DNA of 64,000 nt from Clostridia bacterium (GTDB lineage: Bacteria > Bacillota > Clostridia > Oscillospirales > CAG-272), in assembly GCA_017625755.1 (NCBI GenBank), contig JAGAKG010000071.1, positions 1 through 64,000 on the forward strand, given 5' to 3'. Position 1 is the stretch's first letter, and each line of letters begins with the position of its first letter. The translations under genes were made by a program, and so were the position numbers. Below, one piece after another: positions 7,374 to 16,064 of the stretch. Under the pieces are notes generated by a model, which made no database searches, was not told where the DNA came from, and saw nothing but the letters and a program-made list of their open reading frames with translations.

Positions 7374-8579
7374 ATGCTTACACTTGATAAGGTATATCAT
7401 GCGGCGTATGTCCTCAAGGATGTCGTCAGAGAGACCTCGCTCATTAAATCGGAAAAGATAAATCCCGAGTGCCGAGAGGTCTATCTCAAAACCGAAAATC
7501 TTCAGATAACAGGCTCCTTTAAGGTAAGAGGAGCGGGTTATATGATATCTCAGCTTACCGAGGAAGAAAAGGCGCGGGGCGTTATAGCCTGTTCGGCAGG
7601 AAATCACGCGCAGGGCGTGGCGCTCGCGGCTTCAAAATACGGAATAAAGGCAACTATCTGTCTGCCCGACGGAGCTCCTATATCCAAGGTCGAGGCTACA
7701 AAGAGCTACGGAGCCGAGGTGGTTATGGTCAAGGGTGTTTACGACGACGCATACAAGCGCGCGCTCGAGCTTCGCGACGAAAAGGGATATACATTCGTTC
7801 ACCCCTTTGACGATGATAATGTCATCGCGGGACAGGGTACGGTCGGACTTGAAATACTTAACGAGCTTGACGATATCGACGCTGTCGTAGTTCCCGTAGG
7901 CGGAGGCGGACTTATCTCGGGCGTGGCTTATGTTATAAAGCACCTTGCGCCTCATATCAAGGTTTACGGCGTTCAGTCGGCGGGCGCGCCCAGTATGTTC
8001 AATTCTGTACGCGACGGAAAGATAGAGAAGCTCAGCAGCGTTTCGACCATCGCCGACGGTATAGCGGTAAAGCAGCCGGGAGAGAATACATTTGAACTTT
8101 GCTCGAAATATGTTGACGAGATAGTTACGGTCAACGAGGACGAGATATCCTCTGCGATACTCGCGCTCATAGAGCAGCACAAGATGATAGCAGAGGGCGC
8201 GGGAGCGGTTTCTGTTGCGGCGGTTATGTTCAACAAGATCCCTGTTAAGGATAGGAAGGTCGTCTGCGTGGTCTCGGGCGGTAACATAGATGTTACTATA
8301 CTCTCGCGAGTTATAGAGAGAGGTCTGCTTACCTCGGGAAGAACCTGCAATCTTTGCATCGAGCTTATGGATAAGCCGGGACAGCTTATGGATGTATCGA
8401 GAATTATCGCGTGTCTCGGAGCGAATGTTATCTCGGTTCACCACGAAAGAGCGAGCGAGACGAAGGATATCAACGGATGCTACCTCCGTCTGGTTCTTGA
8501 AACAAAGAATTACGAGCATATCGAATCTATAACTAAGGCGCTCTCTGACGAGGGCTTCCGTATAGTTTCGGTTCAGTAA
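7374..8579 (+). CDS. ilvA: Threonine ammonia-lyase (threonine deaminase) with C-terminal ACT domain
   Basis: The enzyme converts L-threonine to 2-oxobutanoate and ammonia, the first step of isoleucine synthesis. The fold type II PLP motif GSFKVRGAG gives the Schiff-base lysine at residue 50, and the phosphate-binding glycine loop GGGGLISG is present. A single ACT domain occupies about residues 325-401 (CNLCIELMDKPGQLMDVSRI). At 401 residues it is the short form with one ACT domain, like many Firmicutes enzymes, rather than the ~510-residue E. coli IlvA type. AAAGGA lies 9 bases before the ATG. It is controlled by the preceding Ile T-box and followed by ridA 21 bases on, which supports the biosynthetic rather than the degradative role. 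Confidence 0.93.
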   Translation: MLTLDKVYHAAYVLKDVVRETSLIKSEKINPECREVYLKTENLQITGSFKVRGAGYMISQLTEEEKARGVIACSAGNHAQGVALAASKYGIKATICLPDGAPISKVEATKSYGAEVVMVKGVYDDAYKRALELRDEKGYTFVHPFDDDNVIAGQGTVGLEILNELDDIDAVVVPVGGGGLISGVAYVIKHLAPHIKVYGVQSAGAPSMFNSVRDGKIEKLSSVSTIADGIAVKQPGENTFELCSKYVDEIVTVNEDEISSAILALIEQHKMIAEGAGAVSVAAVMFNKIPVKDRKVVCVVSGGNIDVTILSRVIERGLLTSGRTCNLCIELMDKPGQLMDVSRIIACLGANVISVHHERASETKDINGCYLRLVLETKNYEHIESITKALSDEGFRIVSVQ

Positions 8580-8600
8580 AATAAAAAGGAGAAAAATACA

Positions 8601-8975
8601 ATGAGTGAAAAGGTATATACGAAAAACGCGCCCGACGCAATAGGACCCTATTCTCAGGCGGTAAAGTGCGGAGGTCTCGTTTTTACATCGGGACAGATAG
8701 CTATAAACCCCGCGAGCGGAGCAGTCGAGGCTCAGACCATAGAGGAGCAGACAGAGCAGATATGCAAAAATCTCTGTGCGGTTCTCGAGGCTGCGGGAAC
8801 CTCGATAGACAAAGCGGTAAAAACAACCTGTTTCCTTGCCGATATGGCAGATTTTGCGGCGTTCAACGAGGTTTACGGAAGATACTTTACATCGAAGCCC
8901 GCGCGCTCCTGCGTTGCGGCAAAGCAGCTTCCTAAGAATGTACTTGCAGAGGTAGAGGTAATCGCCGAGTTATAA
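8601..8975 (+). CDS. ridA: RidA/YjgF family reactive intermediate (enamine/imine) deaminase
   Basis: The 124-residue protein hydrolyses the 2-aminoacrylate or 2-iminobutanoate released by PLP enzymes such as the threonine deaminase encoded just upstream. Family features include GPYSQAV near the N-terminus, FTSGQIA, the active-site arginine in KPARSCVA (R102) and the terminal LAEVEVIAEL. The subunit length is typical of the homotrimeric family. AAAAGGAG precedes the ATG. The ilvA-ridA pairing is a direct functional link and places this copy in the Rid subgroup that protects branched-chain amino acid synthesis. Confidence 0.93.
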   Translation: MSEKVYTKNAPDAIGPYSQAVKCGGLVFTSGQIAINPASGAVEAQTIEEQTEQICKNLCAVLEAAGTSIDKAVKTTCFLADMADFAAFNEVYGRYFTSKPARSCVAAKQLPKNVLAEVEVIAEL

Positions 8976-9068
8976 GCATAAAAATAAGTCGGTTTGCCAT
9001 AAATTACGACAAAATGCGCAGAAAATATGTGCATATTCAATCAAAATTACAAAAATGAAGAAATCTTC

Positions 9069-9097
9069 TTGACAAAGACGGGTATTCGTGATAAAAT
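9069..9097 (+). promoter_or_regulatory. Promoter of the ilv-leu superoperon
   Basis: TTGACA (9069-9074), 17 bases, then TAAAAT (9092-9097) lie just upstream of the Leu T-box leader. The stretch 8976-9068 shows nothing else recognisable. Confidence 0.75.
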
Positions 9098-9109
9098 TAC
9101 CACAATATT

Positions 9110-9379
9110 TGTTTTAAGCGTTTAAGGGAATTAGTAGTGCGTAAGCGTTTCCAGAAAGCCGACGGGTGATGCGAGTCGGTAGCGCGACCGTATGAATCTC
9201 CTCCCCCAGCTTCCGCTTGAAGACCCATTGGGTTGCGTAGACGCGGACGGAGAGTCACCGTTATCACAGACGATTCACTGATAGGTGAAGCAGAGCGGCC
9301 GTAAAACGGCAATAAGAGTGGTACCGCAGAGTGTCAACGACCTTTGTCTCTTTTAACGGAAGAGATAAAGGTCTTTTTT
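9110..9379 (+). promoter_or_regulatory. T-box riboswitch, leucine specific, controlling the ilv-leu superoperon
   Basis: The T-box core AGAGTGGTACCGCAG lies at 9315-9329. Stem I carries GGGTGATGCGAG around 9165-9176. Aligned with the Ile leader (specifier followed by ten bases ending AGC), the specifier here is CUC at 9198-9200, a leucine codon. An AUC overlaps it one register earlier, so isoleucine is a weaker alternative. The terminator is at 9339-9379. Leucine starvation should open the operon, as in the ilv-leu operon of Bacillus subtilis. Confidence 0.9.
9339..9379 (+). terminator. Regulated terminator of the Leu T-box
   Basis: GACCTTTGTCTCTT (9339-9352) pairs with AAGAGATAAAGGTC (9360-9373), with one G-T pair, and six T residues follow. 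Confidence 0.88.
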
Positions 9380-9465
9380 GGATTTATTAAAGCATTTTGC
9401 GGCAGGTAAGCTTAAAAACATAATGCAAAACAACTATTCGCCAAGTGCGAAAACAGGAGGAAAGA

Positions 9466-11124
9466 ATGATATTGAACGGCTCTGAAATACTTGTAAATGT
9501 TCTTCTTGAGCAAGGCGTTGATACCGTGTTCGGATATCCGGGCGGTGCGGTTCTTAATATATACGATGCTCTTTACAAGTATAGTGACAAAATTCATCAT
9601 TATATGACGGCGCACGAGCAGGGAGCGGCTCACGCGGCTGACGGATATGCGAGAGCAACGGGTAAGACGGGCGTCGTTATAGCGACGAGCGGCCCCGGGG
9701 CGACGAACCTCGTAACGGGTATCGCTACGGCTTATATGGATAGCGTTCCTATGGTTGCTATCACGGGAAATGTTCCCACACAGCTTATAGGCTGCGATAG
9801 CTTCCAGGAGGTTTATATTGCGGGTATAACGATGCCGATAACCAAGCACAATTTCGTGGTGCGTAAGGTTGAGGAGCTGGCAGATATAGTCAGAGAGGCA
9901 TTCAAAATTGCCGCAAGCGGCAGACCCGGTCCCGTGCTTATAGATATCCCGAAGGATGTCACCGCGGATAAGACTACATATACCCCTGCTGAGAAGGTTA
10001 AGCCCGAAAATCCCCGCCCGAGACTTAAAAATATTGAGGAAATAGCGGGACTCATAAACAGAGCGGAAAGACCTTTTATATATTTCGGCGGAGGCGTCAG
10101 AATATCGGGAGCGGGCGAGGAGCTTCGCGAGCTGATAATGAGAGCGGATATCCCCGCGGCGCATACGCTTATGGCGGCAGGAGTGCTCGGATATAACGAA
10201 AAGAATAATCTCGGACTTATCGGTATGCATGGCTGCTATTCGGCGAACGCGGCGGCTAACAGAGCAGATATAATGCTTGCTATCGGAACGCGATTCAGCG
10301 ACCGCGTGGCACTTAATACCGAAAAGTTCGGTCACAATTCTCGTATCGTGCATATAGATATAGACCCCAGCGAGATAAATAAGATAATCGTTGCGGATTA
10401 CAGTATCACGGGAGATGTAAAGGAGGTTCTCACGGAGCTTCTTAAATACATAAAGCCCTGCAAGCACGAGGAATGGACAGAGCAGATAGCCAAGTGGAAG
10501 CGCGACGATTATATGCCCGAGGACAGAGAGGACATACTCAAGCCCCATCAGGTTATCGACACCGCCTGCAGAATTGCGGGTGAGGATGCTATATATGTCA
10601 CCGATGTCGGTCAGCATCAGCTTTGGGCAGCTCAGTATCTCCGCCATGTCAAGCCGAGAAACTTCCTCACAAGCGGAGGACTCGGAACTATGGGATACGG
10701 ATACGGCGCGGCGCTTGGTGCTCAGACGGCGTACCCCGATAAAACTGTCGTTCATTTTACATCCGACGGCTCGCTCCATATGAATATGAACGAGCTTTGC
10801 ACGGCAGTAAGCTACAATCTGCCCGTTATAACGGTCATACTCAATAATGCGGTTCTCGGAATGGTAAGACAGTGGCAAGGAGTTTTCTACGACAGAAGAT
10901 TTTCCTCCAGCGAGCCCGAGAGAAAGACAGACTATGTCGCGGTAGCCCGCGCGTTTGGCGGAGAGGGATACCTCTGTGAGACTCCCGCCGAGCTTGAGGA
11001 GGCTATGAAGAAGGCGGTCAAGGCAAAGGGACCTGTCTGGATAGATTGCAGAATAGACCGTGAAGAAAAGGTTCTCCCGATGATACCGTCGGGACGCACC
11101 GTTCACGACACTATCTTCAAATAA
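9466..11124 (+). CDS. ilvB: Acetolactate synthase, large (catalytic) subunit
   Basis: This ThDP enzyme condenses two pyruvates to acetolactate, or pyruvate and 2-oxobutanoate to acetohydroxybutyrate. The catalytic glutamate is in TAHEQGAAHAADGYA (E51), after VFGYPGGAVL. The ThDP/Mg motif near the C-terminus reads SDGSLHMNMNELCTAV followed by NN. The 552-residue length is normal. The ATG at 9466 is chosen over the GTG at 9445 because GGAGG (9456-9460) stands 5 bases before it. It is the first gene after the Leu T-box, and ilvN follows with a 14-base gap. Confidence 0.95.
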   Translation: MILNGSEILVNVLLEQGVDTVFGYPGGAVLNIYDALYKYSDKIHHYMTAHEQGAAHAADGYARATGKTGVVIATSGPGATNLVTGIATAYMDSVPMVAITGNVPTQLIGCDSFQEVYIAGITMPITKHNFVVRKVEELADIVREAFKIAASGRPGPVLIDIPKDVTADKTTYTPAEKVKPENPRPRLKNIEEIAGLINRAERPFIYFGGGVRISGAGEELRELIMRADIPAAHTLMAAGVLGYNEKNNLGLIGMHGCYSANAAANRADIMLAIGTRFSDRVALNTEKFGHNSRIVHIDIDPSEINKIIVADYSITGDVKEVLTELLKYIKPCKHEEWTEQIAKWKRDDYMPEDREDILKPHQVIDTACRIAGEDAIYVTDVGQHQLWAAQYLRHVKPRNFLTSGGLGTMGYGYGAALGAQTAYPDKTVVHFTSDGSLHMNMNELCTAVSYNLPVITVILNNAVLGMVRQWQGVFYDRRFSSSEPERKTDYVAVARAFGGEGYLCETPAELEEAMKKAVKAKGPVWIDCRIDREEKVLPMIPSGRTVHDTIFK

Positions 11125-11138
11125 GGAGGATTATAGAA

Positions 11139-11636
11139 ATGAAAAAGCAATGTATGGTTCTCCTTGTTGAGAATAATGCGGGAGTTCTCGCGAGAGTCAG
11201 CTCGCTCTTTATGCAGAGAGGATTCAATATCGACTCGCTTACCGTTTCCTCTACCGATAGCCCTAACATATCGAGAATAACGGTAATGACCACGGGAGAT
11301 AACAGAACCTTCAGCCAGATAATGAAGCAGACGGGCAAGCTCGTTGAGGCGAAGATGATATTCTCGGTAGAGCCAGAGTTCAGCCTTATTCGAGAGATAC
11401 TTATGGTGAAATTCTCTTGCGATACGGAGGAGCTTGAGGAGCTGAAGAAGATAATAGAAAAGTTTGGCGCGCACATCATAGATATGTCCTACGGTTGCTT
11501 CGTTGCCGAGCTTACCGAGTCCCCGCAGAAGATTGACGATTTCCTTGATGCGGTCAAGTCTTACAAAATGATAGAAATGTGCCGCTCGGGAGCGATAGCG
11601 CTTGAACGCGGACTTATCGATTACGAACTCAATTAA
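11139..11636 (+). CDS. ilvN: Acetolactate synthase, small (regulatory) subunit
   Basis: The 165-residue protein starts with an ACT domain (VENNAGVLARVSSLFMQRGFN) followed by the AHAS small-subunit C-terminal domain (REILMVKFSC...). It stimulates the large subunit and confers valine feedback inhibition in characterised relatives. AAGGAGG lies 9 bases before the ATG. Its position between ilvB and ilvC is the standard order. Confidence 0.95.
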   Translation: MKKQCMVLLVENNAGVLARVSSLFMQRGFNIDSLTVSSTDSPNISRITVMTTGDNRTFSQIMKQTGKLVEAKMIFSVEPEFSLIREILMVKFSCDTEELEELKKIIEKFGAHIIDMSYGCFVAELTESPQKIDDFLDAVKSYKMIEMCRSGAIALERGLIDYELN

Positions 11637-11662
11637 ACTTTTATATATTTAAGGAGATTTGA

Positions 11663-12676
<1,014 letters not shown>

Positions 12677-12693
12677 TTAACCTTAAGTCAAAT

Positions 12694-12728
12694 ATTCTGC
12701 TCGGAAGTCCTGGACTTCCGAGCAGAAT
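12694..12728 (+). repeat. Perfect 17-bp inverted repeat between ilvC and coaX
   Basis: ATTCTGCTCGGAAGTCC (12694-12710) and its exact complement (12712-12728) flank a single T. In RNA this makes a very stable hairpin, but no T-run follows, so it is not a canonical terminator on the plus strand. It ends 9 bases before the coaX ribosome binding site. It may stabilise the upstream ilvBNC message or reduce read-through into coaX. Confidence 0.8.
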
Positions 12729-12750
12729 GAAAAAGCAGGAGGGAATGGCT

Positions 12751-13557
12751 ATGATAATAGCTGTAAATATCGGTAACACACGAATATCCGTGGGATTTTT
12801 TGACGACGCTTCCTCTTGCGTGAAATATAAGCTTGAGCTTTCGACAGACTATACAAAGACCGTTGACGAATATTTTGCAACGGTTAAACTTATCATAAGA
12901 GAGAGCGGATTTGATATAGACGGACTCTGCGGAGGAGTTGTTTCCTCGGTAGTTCCGCAGCTCACGGAAACGCTTTGCGAAACCGTGAGAAGATTTACGG
13001 GAGAGGAGCCCTTGCTTGTCGGACCCGGTGTAAAAACGGGCTTTCCTATAAAAATAGACTCGCCCGCCGAGCTTGGCGGAGATATGGTGGCTAACGCCGC
13101 CGCGGTCGTAGCAAAAAACAAAAATGAAAATAACACGAGAGCGTCGGTGGTGGTCGATATGGGCGCTGTTACCACGGTCTCGGCAATAAACAAACACGGG
13201 GAATTTGTCGGCTGCTCGATAATCCCGGGTGTGCAGATGTCACTTGAAGCACTCCACGGAAATACGGCGTTGCTTCCGAATGTTGCGTACTCGGCACAGA
13301 CCAGAGCAATAGGCAAAAATTCGCAGGAATCGGTGCGCTCGGGGGTTATTCTCGGACACGCTATGATGCTCGACGGATTTGTTTTGCGATTTGCCAAGGA
13401 GATGAAAGCAACTGCTGAGGAGATAAATTGCGTCATCACGGGCGAATACGCAAAATATGTGCTTCCGATGTGTCGTACTTCCTTTGAATATGACGAGGAG
13501 CTTACCCTTGCGGGGCTATGGTTCATATATCGGAAATCAAAGGAAATTAAGGCTTGA
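12751..13557 (+). CDS. coaX: Type III pantothenate kinase, divergent
   Basis: The 268-residue ASKHA-fold protein would phosphorylate pantothenate, the first step of CoA synthesis. Recognisable motifs are IGNTRISVG at the N-terminus, GGVVSSVVP, LGGDMVANAAAV, VVVDMGAVTTV, IIPGVQMSLEALHGNTALLP and SVRSGVILG. Two canonical residues differ. The first Asp of the DxGNT phosphate motif is Asn6, and the Arg of GADR is Met112, although Asp111 (the putative catalytic base) and Asp136 remain. The start at 12751 is favoured by GGAGGG 7 bases upstream. The downstream ECF S component suggests pantothenate salvage. It could be an active but divergent kinase or a paralogue with altered function. Confidence 0.8.
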   Translation: MIIAVNIGNTRISVGFFDDASSCVKYKLELSTDYTKTVDEYFATVKLIIRESGFDIDGLCGGVVSSVVPQLTETLCETVRRFTGEEPLLVGPGVKTGFPIKIDSPAELGGDMVANAAAVVAKNKNENNTRASVVVDMGAVTTVSAINKHGEFVGCSIIPGVQMSLEALHGNTALLPNVAYSAQTRAIGKNSQESVRSGVILGHAMMLDGFVLRFAKEMKATAEEINCVITGEYAKYVLPMCRTSFEYDEELTLAGLWFIYRKSKEIKA

Positions 13558-13590
13558 TAATAACGGCTCTGCCGATATTATAAATTTTAC

Positions 13591-13647
13591 GCGCCGTACC
13601 CAAGCGGACGGCAGCACCGAGTGAAAGTCTCGGAAGGAGGAACGGTT
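13591..13647 (+). promoter_or_regulatory. Structured leader upstream of the 20-aa ORF and ECF S component (possible cis-regulatory RNA)
   Basis: This interval has CCGT...ACGG pairing (13594-13611), a CCGAG/CTCGG hairpin (13616-13632) and then AAGGAGG. A possible promoter, TTGATA (13554-13559) with TATAAA (13579-13584) and a 19-base spacer, would start transcription at about 13590. I do not recognise it as a known riboswitch class. The function is inferred only from its location and structure. Confidence 0.35.
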
Positions 13648-13710
13648 ATGTTCAATTTTTCATTTGTTAAGACAGCACATACGGCTGTACTTCGGGAGGT
13701 GTCTAAATGA
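13648..13710 (+). CDS. 20-residue leader-type small ORF, coupled to the ECF S component
   Basis: ATG at 13648 has an excellent GGAGG 7 bases upstream and encodes [20 protein letters not shown], ending in a TGA whose ATGA overlaps the start of the next gene. The RNA of this ORF can form ACAGC/GCTGT (within 13671-13687) or, alternatively, AGACA/TGTCT enclosing a CTTCGGGAG hairpin. The second fold would occlude the GGGAGG ribosome binding site of the downstream gene. This makes it look like a translationally coupled leader peptide. I do not recognise the peptide. Confidence 0.45.
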   Translation: MFNFSFVKTAHTAVLREVSK

Positions 13711-14327
13711 GACAGACACAGAATAAAAGAATACTTAATCTTGCGATACTCGCTATGCTTCTTGCGCTTGTAGTAGTCTTTCAGGTGTTTGCGGGATTTA
13801 TAAAGATAGGGCCATTTTCTCCCTCCCTCGTGCTTATTCCAATAGTTATCGCGGCGATACTCACAGGCCCCACGGGCGGAGCTGTTATCGGCGGAGCTTT
13901 CGGTATTGTGGTTATAATACAGTGCATTACGGGTGTTGACGCAGGAGGATTTATACTTTGGGAGATCAACCCGTTCCTTACCGCTCTTATCTGTATGGTC
14001 AAGGGTGTTTGCGCGGGACTTGTCCCAGGCTTCATTTATAAGGCGATGGTGGGAAAAGAGCCGAGCGATAAGAGAATATTTGCCTCGTCGGTCGTCGCGG
14101 CGCTTTCCGCACCGATAATCAACACGGGACTTTTTCTTATCGGTCTTTCGGTATTCTTTACCGATACGCTTTATGCGTGGAGCGGAGACACAAATGTTAT
14201 GCTCTATATAATCACGGGACTTGTGGGACTTAATTTCCTTATTGAATTTGGAATAAATATTATAGTTTCTCCCGCCGTCTCAACGGTAGTAAAGGTTGCT
14301 ACCAAAAAGATTTTTAAAAATATTTAA
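13707..14327 (+). CDS. ECF transporter S component, probably pantothenate (PanT-like)
   Basis: The 206-residue protein has about six hydrophobic segments and the S-component pattern [18 protein letters not shown]...[27 protein letters not shown], which resembles the vitamin-specific subunits that bind substrate for the shared EcfAAT module. The substrate is inferred from the adjacent coaX and from the branched-chain operon, whose ketoisovalerate is the pantothenate precursor. No panBCD gene is present here. No EcfA or EcfT gene is adjacent, so it should be a group II (shared-module) transporter. GGAGG lies 7 bases before the ATG, inside the small upstream ORF. Confidence 0.7.
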   Translation: MRQTQNKRILNLAILAMLLALVVVFQVFAGFIKIGPFSPSLVLIPIVIAAILTGPTGGAVIGGAFGIVVIIQCITGVDAGGFILWEINPFLTALICMVKGVCAGLVPGFIYKAMVGKEPSDKRIFASSVVAALSAPIINTGLFLIGLSVFFTDTLYAWSGDTNVMLYIITGLVGLNFLIEFGINIIVSPAVSTVVKVATKKIFKNI

Positions 14328-14362
14328 CAGAAATAAAAGCTGTTTTTGAAAGGATTTATGTT

Positions 14363-16027
14363 ATGTCACTTCGTTCTGATAATGTAACAAAGGGCGCGGA
14401 GAGAGCGCCGAACAGAAGCCTGTTTTACGCAATGGGCTACACAAAGGAAGAGCTTGAAAGACCGCTTATCGGTGTTGTCAGCGCTCATAGCGAGATAGTT
14501 CCGGGACACATTCACCTCGACAAGATTGCGGAAGCAGTCAAGGCGGGAATCAGAATGGCTGGCGGAACCCCCGTGCTTATCCCCGCGATAGGCGTTTGCG
14601 ACGGTATCGCTATGGGACATATCGGAATGAAGTATTCACTTGCGAGCCGTGAGCTTATCTGCGACAGCGTTGAGACTATGACGATGGCGCACCAGCTTGA
14701 CGGACTCGTTCTTGTTCCAAACTGCGATAAGATAGTCCCCGGAATGGTAATGGCGGCGGTCAGAATGAATGTCCCCGCGCTCGTTTGCAGCGGCGGCCCT
14801 ATGCTCGCGGGACGCTACGACGGCGAGGAGGTCAGCCTCTCCAAGATGTTTGAGGCTGTCGGCGCATACAAGGCGGGAATGATAGACTCCTGTAAGCTCG
14901 AGGAGTGCGAGCAGGGCGTTTGTCCCGGCTGCGGAAGCTGCGCGGGAATGTATACCGCGAACAGTATGAACTGCCTGTGCGAGGCAATCGGTATCGCACT
15001 TCCCGGTAACGGAACTGTCCCCGCGGTAAGCAACAAGAGAGTTATACTCGCTAAGCACGCGGGAATGGCTATTATGGAGCTTGTTAAGAACAATATCTGC
15101 GCACGCGACATAATCAATGAAAAATCTATAATGAACGCCCTTGCTTGTGATATGGCGCTCGGATGCAGCTCGAACAGCGTGCTTCACCTGCTTGCTATCT
15201 CGAACGAGGCGGGAGTTAAGGTCGACCTCGACCTCTTTAATAAGATGAGCGACAGAGTTCCGAACCTCTGTCATCTTGCCCCCGCAGGCCCCACTCATAT
15301 TCAGGATCTCGATATGGCGGGCGGCATCCCCGCGGTTCAGGCTGAGCTACTCAAGGCAGGTCTTATCGACGGAAGCGCGCTCACGGTTACAACCAAGACA
15401 GTTGCCGAGAATATTGAGGGCGCATACATAAAGGATACAGGCTCTATAAGACCTATCGAAAATCCGTATAGCGCAACGGGAGGAATACAGATTCTCTGGG
15501 GTAACATCGCGCAGAACGGCTCGGTAGTAAAGAGAAGCGCGGTAGCTCCCGAAATGCTGAAGCATAGCGGCCCCGCAAGAGTCTTTGACTCTGAGGAGGA
15601 GGCTATTGACGCTATATATAACGGAAGGATAGTAGACGGAGATGTCGTAGTTATAAGATACGAGGGACCCAAGGGCGGTCCGGGTATGAGAGAGATGCTC
15701 AATCCCACGAGTGCGCTTGCGGGAATGAAGCTCGATAAGACGGTAGCTCTTATAACCGACGGAAGATTTTCGGGAGCGTCGAGAGGCGCCTCGATAGGAC
15801 ATGTCAGCCCCGAGGCGGCAGACCACGGAAATATCGCTCTGCTCAGAGAAGGCGATATTATAGACATAGATATCCCGAACGCCTCACTTAACGCGCGAGT
15901 CAGCGATGAGGAGTTTGCAAAGAGAAGGGAGACATATATTCCCCGAGAACCCAACATCAAGACAGGCTGGCTTTCACGCTATTCCAAGCTTGTAAGCGGA
16001 GCCGAGAATGGCGCTGTGATGAAATAA
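14363..16027 (+). CDS. ilvD: Dihydroxy-acid dehydratase
   Basis: The enzyme dehydrates 2,3-dihydroxy-isovalerate and -methylvalerate to the 2-oxo acids. Cluster-ligand regions are visible as [13 protein letters not shown] and [20 protein letters not shown], and the C-terminal [11 protein letters not shown] signature is present. At 554 residues it has the usual length of the bacterial Fe-S dehydratase. The start at 14363 has GAAAGGA about 10 bases upstream. It lies 35 bases after the S-component gene and before leuA in the same operon. Confidence 0.96.
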   Translation: MSLRSDNVTKGAERAPNRSLFYAMGYTKEELERPLIGVVSAHSEIVPGHIHLDKIAEAVKAGIRMAGGTPVLIPAIGVCDGIAMGHIGMKYSLASRELICDSVETMTMAHQLDGLVLVPNCDKIVPGMVMAAVRMNVPALVCSGGPMLAGRYDGEEVSLSKMFEAVGAYKAGMIDSCKLEECEQGVCPGCGSCAGMYTANSMNCLCEAIGIALPGNGTVPAVSNKRVILAKHAGMAIMELVKNNICARDIINEKSIMNALACDMALGCSSNSVLHLLAISNEAGVKVDLDLFNKMSDRVPNLCHLAPAGPTHIQDLDMAGGIPAVQAELLKAGLIDGSALTVTTKTVAENIEGAYIKDTGSIRPIENPYSATGGIQILWGNIAQNGSVVKRSAVAPEMLKHSGPARVFDSEEEAIDAIYNGRIVDGDVVVIRYEGPKGGPGMREMLNPTSALAGMKLDKTVALITDGRFSGASRGASIGHVSPEAADHGNIALLREGDIIDIDIPNASLNARVSDEEFAKRRETYIPREPNIKTGWLSRYSKLVSGAENGAVMK

Positions 16028-16064
16028 TGATTTGAAAGGATTGCCCTTGCAATAAAGAGTGATA

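Noticed and set aside
9412..11106. 564-codon open frame opposite ilvB
   Set aside because: It is a shadow of ilvB: no motif, biased composition and no start signals.
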